Below the pieces are notes generated by a model. The model was given only the letters and a program-made list of their open reading frames with translations, was not told the origin of the DNA and searched no databases. Position numbers and translations under genes: made by a program. This document shows positions 39,701-51,700 of a stretch of 64,000 bases of DNA, piece after piece; the stretch's first letter is position 1, and each line of letters begins with the position of its first letter. Location of the stretch: positions 11,780,924 to 11,844,923 of the forward strand of contig NC_091023.1 of assembly GCF_041296385.1 (NCBI RefSeq), in the 5' to 3' direction. The stretch is from Aphelocoma coerulescens. Taxonomy: Eukaryota; Chordata; Aves; Passeriformes; Corvidae.

Positions 39701-42700
39701 CCAAGTACAGATGCAACTTTTATAATGGCTTTCATTGACTAGTATTTCTACTATTAGTTTTCATGTTTTCTTTTTACCAGCTAAATAGCTTCTAAATAAC
39801 CTTAGCAATCATTTACAATAGATGTCCAACTGTCTTGTTCATTATAGAGTAATCTTGTTTGTGTTTACATGCTCTGCTACTTCTAATCACTTCATAGAAT
39901 CTTACATCTTGGTGGTTTCAAGTGTATTTTAAATATCTGATCACTTTCAGATTATTGCAGATTGGTAGGTAACTTCCTCAACATGTGAAATTTAAAACTA
40001 AAACCAAACCAAAAATCCGCTAACATTCAGTTGGTTGCTGTCAAGAACTTTACTTACAGTAAAGAATTTGGAAACCACGTCATTTTAATGGATGTACACA
40101 GAATTCTTTTGGGAGAAGTAAAACGGGTACTTCGATTTTTAGCAGTCACGGGTTTCTGGGGACCATACTACCCTAGAGACTATTTCAGTGCAAAGTGCAA
40201 ACACAGTTTCTGGGACAGGAGCCAGGGCTTAGGCTTCCTTCTGTCATCTCCAGTGGACAGTGCATAGCACTGGGGTACAGTCGTGTTTGCTTTTGCTCTT
40301 TCCTTTTCTGTGAAAGGTTAAAAAATTCTGCACTTGATTCTCTCACATAATCAAGTGTCAGTGGTAGGATGTTGCATAATCGTTTTCATGTGCTTTTCTT
40401 CATACCCGAGTTAGATCTCTGGCTTCTGATAGCATCCTTACAGCTAGAATATCCAATAAAAATTGAATTTGTGTCAACATTTGGTTACGTTTTTGAAATA
40501 CAAAGGTTTTAATGATGGCTCTCAGTCCAAGCATCCAATCTCTTCAGTACTTTTAATAGCCACCATTCTTTTTTGACAAAGTCTCTGCATGTGCCCTCAA
40601 GTCTCAAGTCTTAAAACAGAATCCCACACACTTTTTTAGGTTGATATTGAATGTTCAGTTAGCAAAACAAGTTGAAGCTGGTAACAGCTGTGTAATTGGT
40701 GAATTCAGTGGGGTTCCTGGGTCTCCAAGGTAGATTGGTAAAACAGGTGTGTGTGTTAGGTTGGATTAAGTCTGACAAGAAGGCTTGGTTTGTTTTCAAA
40801 AGAATGTGGCAGAAAGCATTTTCACCTTGAGAAGTATCTTGTAACAGGACATATGTGAAGGACTGCTCTGTGTGGTGTTCCCTCAAATATCAACTATGTT
40901 ATTAAAGTGCCAATTGCTTCCTCCCTGGTCTGGATCCAGTGTAATAATTTTATTTTTCCCTCAGTTCTTTCATCTTCCCAACAACCAGATACAAAGCTAA
41001 AATTCCTGTACACAAGTAAAACTTTATTTTTTTTCTAATGCACTGCTTAATCATCTTTGCCAGCTTTCCTGTATAGCCGAAAGAGTGTTTTTTAATGCTT
41101 CTTTTAAAAATAGAGATGCCAAAATGCCCTATAAGCTTTAAGAATCAGAAAGTATTAAGAAAACCTTTTTGTATGCACGATTGTGCACTGTGCATTACAT
41201 ATGTATGCTAGAGGTGTATTTATGACTACAAACATTGTATTGCTAATTTCTCATTTTGATTTTCAAAATAGGTAATGGAATTAGATTAAATGAAAATAGT
41301 AATTTTAGCTTTTTCTTTGCAGGATTGATCTTGCTATTCTATCTGGTATTCTATGGCTTCCTAGCAGCACTCTTCACATTCACAATGTGGGTTATGCTTC
41401 AGACACTGAGCAGTGATATACCGAAATACCGTGACCGGATTTCTAGTCCAGGTAACGCTGTATTTATTTTTTCATAAACTTCGGTCTGGTTTAAGAACTG
41501 GGTTTTGTTTGAGAACTTGTTTGAAGTATGAACTACTTGTGGGAAACCGTGATCATTATTCAGTTACTTGCAGGTTGCAAAGGTAAAACTTGGCATGAGG
41601 CTAGTTATATATGTTTATTGCATAATTTCAGGCAATACACTTTTGTGTGTATGTATCAACTTTTGCTGTTTTTTCCTCTAAGCTCCTGTCAGTTGAATTT
41701 GTTATGTAGACCACAATTTTGCCTGCAGATCTATACAACATGCTGATGTCGAAGTGCATTTATAATTTAATTGAATTGCTTTAAGGATACTCTAAACCAG
41801 TTCTCTTGGATGAGATGGAAGGCCACCTTGATTAGTGTTTGATACTTTGCAGAAGGTAGAGGAAGGCTGTACTATGGGTGTGATCTGCTCAAGAGCATGT
41901 AAGGACTGTGGGACAGAGGCCTTTGCAGAGTTTTTATTACAGTATTCGGTAGTTTCCAACTGACATGGAATGTCTGTGGATTTCAGGGATTGTTTACCTG
42001 TTACGTAGGGATCTACTAGAGAGAGGGTCCTGTTTTATGATGAAGCGAAGTTCATGTAACACGTAGCTGCCACTAAAAGTGGTATCTTGCTTCCTGTAAC
42101 TATTGCTTCCTTTGTGTACTGCCCACCCATCCCACTGTTGGCTGCTTCAAGGAACTATATGTTTAAAAAAAAACAACCTGTGCAAATAAGAATGAGTAAT
42201 AAAGTGGTTGTCTTCCCCAATATAATGATTTGGTGGAAGTGAGACAACATTATTTTTTAAAACACTTTTTCCTTTTGTTGAATGCAAAGCTCTTAAAATT
42301 GAGCATCATCTTGCAGCTGTATCCACTCTTAAGATGGTACAGTAACCTTTGTGTGAGTAAGTTGCAGTGGGGCCAGTGTGATGAACGTCTGTGGATTCTG
42401 AACAGAATTCTTTTTGGTATAGTGTTCTGGCCTGCTCTAATAAGTGTCATATTGTAAGGGATTTTGAGGATATGTGCTGTTTTTCCCAATCTAAGAATGG
42501 GCTAGATGCTGAAAAATATAAATAAGAAAAAAAAAAAAAGAGAAGAAAAATAAATGAGAAAAAAAGGTGGCTTAGTTGACCATTTCTCCCCATTTCCATT
42601 GTGTCTGTTGTGGAAGTCAAAAGTGTCATAGTGGATGGAGCTGTGGGTAACTGTGGCTTAATGCTAGGCTACTACTTAATGCTAGTGACATTTCTTCTCT

Positions 42701-45700
42701 CTTGCAGTTCAGGGTATTAATTTTCCTTGGCTTTGAAATAAGTCATAAGGGATGTTTGTTTTTAAAAGTATATATGCCACAATTAGTTTTTAATTGAAGA
42801 ATTCCTGTAACATTTCTGAATTAAATCTCTCTATTAACCATGTCTTTAGTAACTCATACATTAATCAGATTGCTTGTTTCTGTTTTAATGTTTCTCCTTA
42901 ACTCTGTCGTTTTTCATTTGCAGTGAGACATGTAATGTTGCTGGCTGTAAACTTAAATTCTTTAAAAAAAAAATCTACACACAAAACCTGGATGCCGTAG
43001 GTCAGAGGTTCTGCTCTTATGTTAAACATACTTGGAAATCTCATAATTGATTTATTTTATAATTGATATTTGACTTTGTACACTGGGGTATAATAGTATA
43101 AATCAAATCCAGATGATTTTAAAACCTTTTTTTTAAAATCCCTCCTGGAATTGTAATATAATGTAATCTCTTTTACAATCCTAGGTGTGATCCTATGCTG
43201 AGGCTGTTAATTCTGTTCCGCTAGAAGAGCTCAAATCCTGCATCTCTCACAGTCTATGCATCAGTCCTTCAAATAGCTTTTTTCTGTAGAATTTACACCA
43301 TAGTTTTTAGGCAGACTGTAATCCACTGGAAGTGGAGCAGTCCTCTCCTTGTAGGATGTTTCTGACATTCCCCTGAAGCATTAAATCTTAATTATTTTTT
43401 CATTCAAATGATTTTTTCATTCACTGATGACTAATTTAGTTATTTTGTCATATTCCCTTTGAAAAATACAATTTAAGTCTTCCATTTACATTATAATTCT
43501 GTAGATAATAATCTTGTATCCCCTAAAAGTTCTTAATGTGTAAAACCCCTTCAGTGATTTTTCAGCCCTACTACTAATTACGTTTTATTTTGCTGAATCC
43601 CAGTTCAATGTGAAGGCCAGAAAATGACTGTAATGGTGCAAAGTAATCTGCAGTCAAAATAGTATTTGTAGTTTTATATGGACTGTCAGTCATTAAGGCC
43701 TTTACTTCTGGCAGCCATGGAAATAATTTAACTGCTGTTGTTGCAAAAAAAGAGGATTTATGATTTATTGGGAATCCTACAAAAGACCTAGAATAAAAAC
43801 CATTAAATTATATCTGGGGTTTTTTTAAAAGCTAAAAGATGTTTGTCTGTGATGAATTTCTAGTATAGATCTTTATTACTTGCGAGTTGCAATTAGCGAG
43901 TATTTGTAAATAATTTCTGCCTTTGGATGAGAAGCTTGGCCATTTCTGTAGGTAAATCCTTAATAGGCCTGGGCTACTTAACTACACTTTTGATAAGCTT
44001 TCAAAACCTTACTGTGGTGGTTAACTACAGTAACCTAACTTTATCTTCCCATTGAAGTCTTACTTTCTTAAATGTTTTTTTTTTTTTTTTTTATAAAGGC
44101 CTGGTTTGAATTTTTTTTTTGAGATTTTTGTTTTCTGCCTTAAATTTAATTCATTTGGGAATCTAGTTTTAATTGGTTTTGCCAGAGGATAGGAAAACTA
44201 CATGGCATCCTAAGGTGATACAATCAGTTGCTGTGTAATTGGAGCTTCTTCCTTTATGCCAAATTTGACTTTGATCAAACAATTTTAATATTCTAACTTA
44301 GAAGAAAATGAATCTGCTAAAATATAGGTTGGGTTTGGGATTTTTTGTATTTGTTTGGTTTTGGTTTGTTAGTTTTTTTTTTCTTTCGTGGAACTGCAAT
44401 GTCTGTTCTCAGCTGTACTTGAAGAGACAGATGCATGGATGCTCACCTGTTAATCACAACTGCAGCATTTTTATCTGTGCTAATTATTTTTATTAAATAA
44501 GAGTCACCTTAAGGTAGTGCGAATAAAACAATCAGTTATACACCCTTTTTTGAACAGATTTAATCTCTGCTGCAATATCTGGTGGTGTAGTGCTGTTTCA
44601 TCTGCTGCTGAAGCTGTGATGAGTAATAGAAGCATCAGGTACCTGTGTTAGTGACAGCTCCCAGTGGCACAGGCTGTGTGTATTAGTGTGCCTTTTGCTT
44701 TTACCTGCTCCAGAAAAATCTCTTAAGATTGAACTCTGCACCTTCCTGGGCCATATGCTGGAAAGCAGGGGCAGTTCAGCTCTCAAGAGAGCCCTACTCC
44801 ACGTGTGCCTTGTCCATCCTTCAGCTGAGGCTGGATTCAGCCTTTGGTGATCCACGTCCTCGTACCTCCTGCAGCTCTGGCTCCTGGCCGTGGGTGGTTC
44901 TTGCCCCAGTGCCCCAGCCAGTGGCCAAAAGGAGCTGGAGTTTCCACAGGGAATGCTGGTGCTGTGGGGGCTGGGAGGCAGCTCTGGAGCATTCATGGTC
45001 CCCAGGCCTGGCTGAGCCGTGCCCCTGTGGCTGTGTGAAGTGTCTTGCATTCTCCATGGAACAGGTGGCACCTAAACTTTGTTTGAGGAGTTGGAGAAGA
45101 AGACTGAAAACTAACTTGACTTACCTGTTTCAAGTGGGGTAACTTTCAAGCCAGCTTTATGCATAATCAAATTTTTAAAAATATTTTTTCTGTTTCTATG
45201 AAAATAGTACAATCATAGCTTCATTCTGTATTGCCTAAAGCTTTGACCCATTTCTTGAACTGAAGGTTTTCTGGGTGTGCTTTTGGATATTTTTTCAATT
45301 ATTTTTTAAGCTTAATTTACTGAGTGTGGAAAGTGGATCAGTAAAAATCTTTGATTGAAAGTGATTAATTTGCTGATTTTGCTTTTCCTAATCGCTTGGG
45401 TTTGGTTTGTGAATTGCAGTTATACACTGGGTTAGATTTAAATGTTAATTAATGTAATGCTGATTTTGATAACTGGCTTCAAACACGAAGTACCTTCCAG
45501 TACTGTGGAATATAGGGGTAATATTAATGTTTCTTTACAGATAGACATTTTCCAATTTATGGATATTTGAGATGGGGTTAGAGTGGTGTAGGAAAGATAA
45601 GTTGCTTAGTTCCTAACTTGAACTTTTTATTTTTAAGGACTTATGATTTCACCAAAGCCAGACACTGCATTGGAATTTTACTTTAACAAGAGTGACAGCC

Positions 45701-48700
45701 AGTCGTATTCAGAATATGTTGCTACACTTCAAAACTTCCTTGAATGTAAGTAAGTTACTTACAATTGCCCAAGTAATTTAGGAGTCTTAATCTTGAGTAC
45801 ATTATTTTATTTATTGCTTGTAGTTACTGATTGCTAATGGAGACTAATTCAAGTTCAGGGTTACTGCAGATATGTGTTATAAAAGTCTATATGTTACAGA
45901 AAAAGGTAAGTATAATGCCTGTAAAGCATGAGGAATAGTGCAGTACAAAATGGAGAGTTTTGGGTGATGTGGTTATTTAAATGCTGTAAGATGTAGCAAT
46001 TTGCATATGCCAAAAGAATTAAATGTAAAATAACATAGGTTTTGTATTTGGAGACAATGTTTATCAAGACTTATCTTAGTCTTAATCTAAATGATTTGGT
46101 GACTGAGAATACTTCAGTCAGGAGAACTTGAGTGTCTCTTTGAAAAATTAGGCACACAAAGATTAAATTAATTGCATTTTATTGATTTTTCACTCTGATA
46201 CACAGTATTTACAGCCAGAAATATTAAAACACTGAATTTAGAACATGGACAAAAGGTAACAGGACAAGTCTGAAGGATGGCAAAATCACTAGTTTGTCAT
46301 ATTTTATGTATGTGCCTGTATGTACACTTATTCTAATAATATGGAAATCAATTGAAAATATTAATGTTTAACCCCTCAAAATTTGTAAGTCAGAATGAAG
46401 AAGGTGCTGCGAAATCTCACCTGTGTGCATGAGTTGCTTTGTTACAGCAATACTTGAATCTCTCCATATTCATAGTTTTGGTGCCTACTAAAAGCTTCTA
46501 TGAGTAGGCTTTACTTTCAGAGCTCTGCCAAGGGTTCCTGAGAGGAATGCTGCATTTCATGACTACCTGCCTCTCCTGCAGGAGAGGGTCTTACATCGAG
46601 GATGAACTTCCCTTTCTCCATTTTACCTTTTTAGCCGGGGGCTGGGGTGTAAGGGAGGGGAAGAAACTACAAAGTATCTTAAATGGGAATAGTTTAGCAT
46701 TTGTGACAGTGTGATTTGTGCACATCAGAAACACAAGAAAGTGAGAAACAACTTGGGATGTTAGTGTAAGATAAATTATACTACCTGATGTAAATGTAAA
46801 GGCAATTTAATATTAGTTATTGAAATACTTTTAAGTTTTCCTGTGTATTTATTTGTAAAAGAAACATATGCAAAGGGAAAACTGGTTGAGTTCCCAGGTA
46901 AAAACTCGATTGTTTATATTTTAATACATTATTAGCTTAGAATATATAGTTAGTTTATGTGCAGGAATTAATGAAGTTGTGATTATTGTTCCAATTTAAA
47001 AAGCAGGAAAGTATTAATTCTTCTGTAATACTCTATTTTTTCATTCAAGTACACTACTACTTCTCTATAGGCTTTGAAAAAGTGTTTGTTAAGATGGATG
47101 TAAGAGACATAGTGCTCTGAAAATACTTCTTTGAGAAAACTACTAGGGAAATAACACTATAATTATTTATGTAGGCATATGCAGGTTTTGGCTACTTATA
47201 TGCTTTATATACCATGGATTTACAAGCTGTTTCTGTTTCATAGCTTATAATGATTCAAAGCAGTCCCAAAACATAGACTGTACACGGGGAAAGATCTTTG
47301 ATCAGAATGATGCTGCTGTTAAAAAGGCTTGTCGATTTAACCTCTCTGAGCTTGGACAATGCTCTGGGAAGGAAGATACAAATTTTGGCTATTCTAGAGG
47401 AACTCCCTGTGTGCTTGTGAAAATGAACAGAGTAAGTGCCTACTTGTTTTTAAATTCTTAGTACAAGTGCTCCAAACTACTGCTGTATGAAGAAATGACT
47501 GTGGAAAGGACTGAAATATATGTTCAATTTGTTTCTCAAGATACCTGCATTTCTAGAACAGTGTAATTTACTGAAACATTGCGCAGTTTCAGAGAGTAAT
47601 ATGAAGTGACCTTTTTTGAGCATTCTAATACTTACAGGTATTGGCTTTGACTACTTGCATCAAAATATCTGAATCCTGTTTTGAGAAGTGCATTGTTCTT
47701 TGCTTTTACTTACTGTTCTGTAAAACAGATTCTAGACCACTCTGCAAAGTGTGTTTTACTTCATGTCTGTGTTCCAGAACTCTTAACTAGAATGTAATGC
47801 ATTGTGTAACTCAACTATGAAAGGTGATGAAAACTCTACTTGACTTCTATTTGACTTCTCAATGATATGTGTTACTTGAATTGCTAAGTGGTTTGAGCCA
47901 TTAAAGTTACATGCTAAATGTAAAATAAGAAAGCAGTACTTTCTGTGACTACTGTAACTATTTTGAGTTGACCTGAGTAAACTATTTAACTTAACAATAC
48001 TTTAAATCGCAGTTCTAGTTTAAAATTATGTTTAGATAAAAATGACACTGAATAGATTTATTCCCTGTATGAACTCATATTTAGTGAGGGAAAAGTTCAG
48101 ATTCAGCCTATAAAACTGGAAAGGGGAAAAGGGTCTGTAAATATTTTAATTTTGTCTCTTTTAGGTAATTGGATTAAAACCTGAAGGAGAGCCACATATA
48201 CAGTGTACCCCTAAGGTCAGTTCAGGATGTAAGAAATAAATGTGTTTTTTATTTTCCTTGTGATTAGGATGAATAATGAAGTAGTTTATTTCACTCTCTT
48301 CCCTTCTTCTTAGAGACTTCATATTTTTGTTTGTGTTTTTCATCTTACTGTATGTCTAATTTAGTTTTAGTGTCTTTTAATTTCTTCTGTGTACTTACAG
48401 AAGTTTTTTGGTTGTTCTTTCATCTTCAGGTGTGTTTGAGCTACCTGACTTGGTTTAGAGCTGAGGAAAATGCATACATGTGTATTTGTGGTCTTGTTTG
48501 TTTATTTATTGTGAGTTATATTTTGTTTTCCCATTTCATAACCTATATTTTTATTTTTTCTCCATGCTGCAAGTGCACCTTAGACAATTTTATAAATGAT
48601 GGGTAAGAAAACTGCGTGTGGAAACTAATGTTACCGCTCAAATAAAAGTTGCCTTCAAATCGAGTATAAACTACTTATAATAACAGCTAATCTTTGCATA

Positions 48701-51700
48701 TTTGTTATGTACCAATGGATTTACACAGAATGTTTTATTGCCATTATAATAATTACTTTGACTTATGGGTGTTTTTCCTAGACTGCTTGGGGAGCAGTGA
48801 AACCGTTGGTAAGTTTGTGGCTTGAGCAAGGGGCAGAGTCCTGGCTTTTAGCTTCTGGTCACTGATAAAAGTGTAGGCTGGGAAACATCAGCAGTTAATG
48901 AGACAAACACTTCTAAGGGTTTCTGCCTTCATCCTAGATACCTGTGGTAGGCATAGATTTTAATACTTGATTTTTGTGGAGTCTTTGAAAGTCTTGATCT
49001 CTCCATGACAGTCCATTGCAAGCAAAGGTGATTCCTCCACTTACTTGAGATTACTTACTTGAGATTACTTACTTGAGATTACTTACTTGAGATTACTTAC
49101 TTGAGATTACTTACTTGAGATTACTTACTTGAGATTACTTACTTGAGATTACTTACTTGAGATTACTTACTTGAGATTACTTACTTGAGATTACTTACTT
49201 GAGATTACTTACTTGAGATTACTTACTTGAGATTACTTACTTGAGATTACTTACTTGAGATTACTTACTTGAATTCTTTGCTTCCATTCACAAAACCCCA
49301 CATTGTTCTCTTGAATAGAATAAAGCAATTAAGCTCCTTTTACTTCTACTAGTACTCTTTTTTTCTTTGATGTATCTACTTCAATTTTCTTTTTCAATGT
49401 GATATCCCAAACTGGGCTGAAGTTTGCCTCTAGCTGAGATACTGTTAATGATAGCATTTCTCCCTTTGTGAACACATTGGAAGCAGGGTGAATTTGTTGT
49501 TTGTAATACATTGAGTCTGTATTTTCATTGTTTTACTATTTAAATCCTCCTCCTGGTTATTTCCCAGTCTGTATCTATAGATGTGATTTCTCAAAGTTCA
49601 CAGCTTTGACTTTCATATGGCTATTTTTGGCCCCTCCTCTGTCATTTTTTGTGATTTTAAAGGGACCAAATTCTCTCAAGTGTTTTGCACTTCTTAGCTT
49701 GGTGCCATCAATGAATGAACTTGTGTTTGCATCTCAAGTCCTTATTGAAACACTGAATAGGGTCCAGGGCAATCATCATAATTTCCACCAGAAATGCCTT
49801 GTGATGTGTTGAGAACAAGTGATATATAAAATATTGATGGTAAGGCTGTTTTATGATTGTATTTCTTCACCTTTCTTCTATGGATGCTCTATGAGACAGT
49901 AGTAAAAACTATACAAAGCAGATGATACTTACCCTCTTAACAGGTTTCACGAGCAAAAGAGTTAAGTTTGATAACAACTTGGTTGATCATGGTGGGGTTT
50001 TTTGCTATTTTTTTATGGTAGAAATAAATTGTGTGTTTTCTTGCATCCTTTTTCTATAAGTACAAAGTTCTGCTACCATATCCAGTTAACATTTTTCTGA
50101 TCTACACAAGTGTGATGGGTTTGAATTTTAAAATTATTAATCTATAGTTCTTTAGTGACTTCCAGGGAAATATTTGTCAGGCTTTGCTACTTTGAATGCA
50201 TCTTTTTTATCTCTACTAGCCTATTGTAACCCTAGTTCATAATGATTTACTTGCTTAGGAAAGCTTAGAATTCCAATTAGAATTCATCCTATAGCTTAGG
50301 AAAGCTTAGAATTTACTTGCTTAAGAAAGCTTAGAATACCAGTTAGAAGTCATCCTGTAGATTTACTGTTTACTGATTTTTATTTTGCTTTCATCTGTTT
50401 TTAAGTATTTCTTACAGTTAAGAGTCACAGAGTGGATAAGGTTGGAAGGGACCACGGTGGTCATCTGGTCCCACCTCCCTGCTCAGGCAGGGTCATCCTA
50501 GAGCCCATGGCACAAGGTTGTGTCCAGACAGTTCTGGAATATCTCCAGTGAGAGAGACTCCACGCACTCTCTGGGCAATCTGTTCCAGTGCCCAATCACT
50601 GCACAGAAAAAAGGTTCTTCCTCATGTCCAGATGGAACTTCTGTGCATCAATCCTACATATACTGAGAGCAATTTGGAGGTGTGTGTGCCTGGACTTAAC
50701 ACCATCTGACTTTTAAATGGTATTTTTGCTTTTACAAGTCTCTCAAACACAAAATTAAGTTAGTAGCTTCTGTCTGCACATCCTGCCAGTCTTGGCCACC
50801 TGAAGCATCATTTAAGTTTTTCAGTGTGGAATTTATGTTCTTCAGGCATTCTCCTGTAAGGTGATTCTTCTTTCTTCTCCCTGCACTTTTTCTGTGTTTA
50901 TTTTTTTTAATGGAAAAATTTTAGATGAGTGATTTCAGAGTCAGAACACTTACACCTGGAGATGCTTCCCCCTCTGCCCTGATGTAGTTGAAGCTGTCAT
51001 CACTGTAATTTCTGTAGGTCAGGGAAGTGAGTGTTTGCAGTGTCAGACACTCATTACAACTGGTTCTTTCTCCTGCACCCTGGAGGAGCTAATCTGCTGT
51101 AGTCTTGAGAATCTCCACAAAGAGAAACAAACCAACAAAAGATTCTGTCTCCAAGAAGTTTGAAGATCAGCATTTTAGGTCTTTAGTTTGGGGCCAGAGT
51201 TGTGCAGTTTCATACGTGCTAGAACATCTTGCAGCAGTATTCCTTTCAAGTTAAAACAACCTTTACTGAAAATTGGTAGATTTGATTTTTTTTTTTAATT
51301 TTCAACTAGAGAAAAGAAAAAAAAGCCGTAATTCCAAAACATATCTTTTTCTACTGTTTAATGACCATCTTGGCTTTGTGTTAGGTATCACTTTCCAGTT
51401 GACAAGAATGAAGAATGGCTGTATGAATGACACTATGTGCCTTGCTTTTGTCATCATACTCAGGATCTGAGTTAACTTGCTTTTTGTGACAGAAGTCTCT
51501 GTTGTTTAACAGTTTCTACTAATGGACACTGCTCTTTATCTTCTCCATTTCTTCTCAAGGGCCTGTAGAGCATTCCTGCCCAAATTCTTTCCTAGGGTCT
51601 TTGTATATTATTTCAACATATGGTAAATTCTTCTTTCTAAACTACAGTTTTAATAAAGACCCAGTTAGTGAGGTGTAAGTCTGTCAGTGCAGTTTTGGTG

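Larger units (their letters stand above)
33722..41322 (+). other. ATP1B3: ATP1B3 intron 1
   Basis: 7.6 kb, donor GTAAGG and acceptor TTTGCAG. The first about 600 bp are still CpG island and hold GC-rich direct repeats and a cluster of transcription-factor motifs (listed separately). The remainder is AT-rich with no recognised gene; a locally GC-richer block lies at about 38800-39250 and has no identifiable content. Confidence 0.85.
41452..45637 (+). other. ATP1B3: ATP1B3 intron 2
   Basis: 4.2 kb, GTAACG...TTTTAAG. Contains a purine/poly-A tract (42512-42567), an 18-T run (44075-44092) and a GC-richer block at about 44600-45080. No extra exon or repeat family is recognised. Confidence 0.85.

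Noticed and set aside
49040..49272. Tandem array as a CRISPR-like structure
   Set aside because: Repeats are contiguous with no unique spacers, and the context is a vertebrate intron.
49528..49812. 94-codon open frame in ATP1B3 intron 5, hydrophobic
   Set aside because: Lies in T-rich intron sequence, which produces Phe/Leu-rich frames. A faint antisense resemblance to CR1 coding sequence (GATGGCACCAAGCT on the minus strand) is too short to call.
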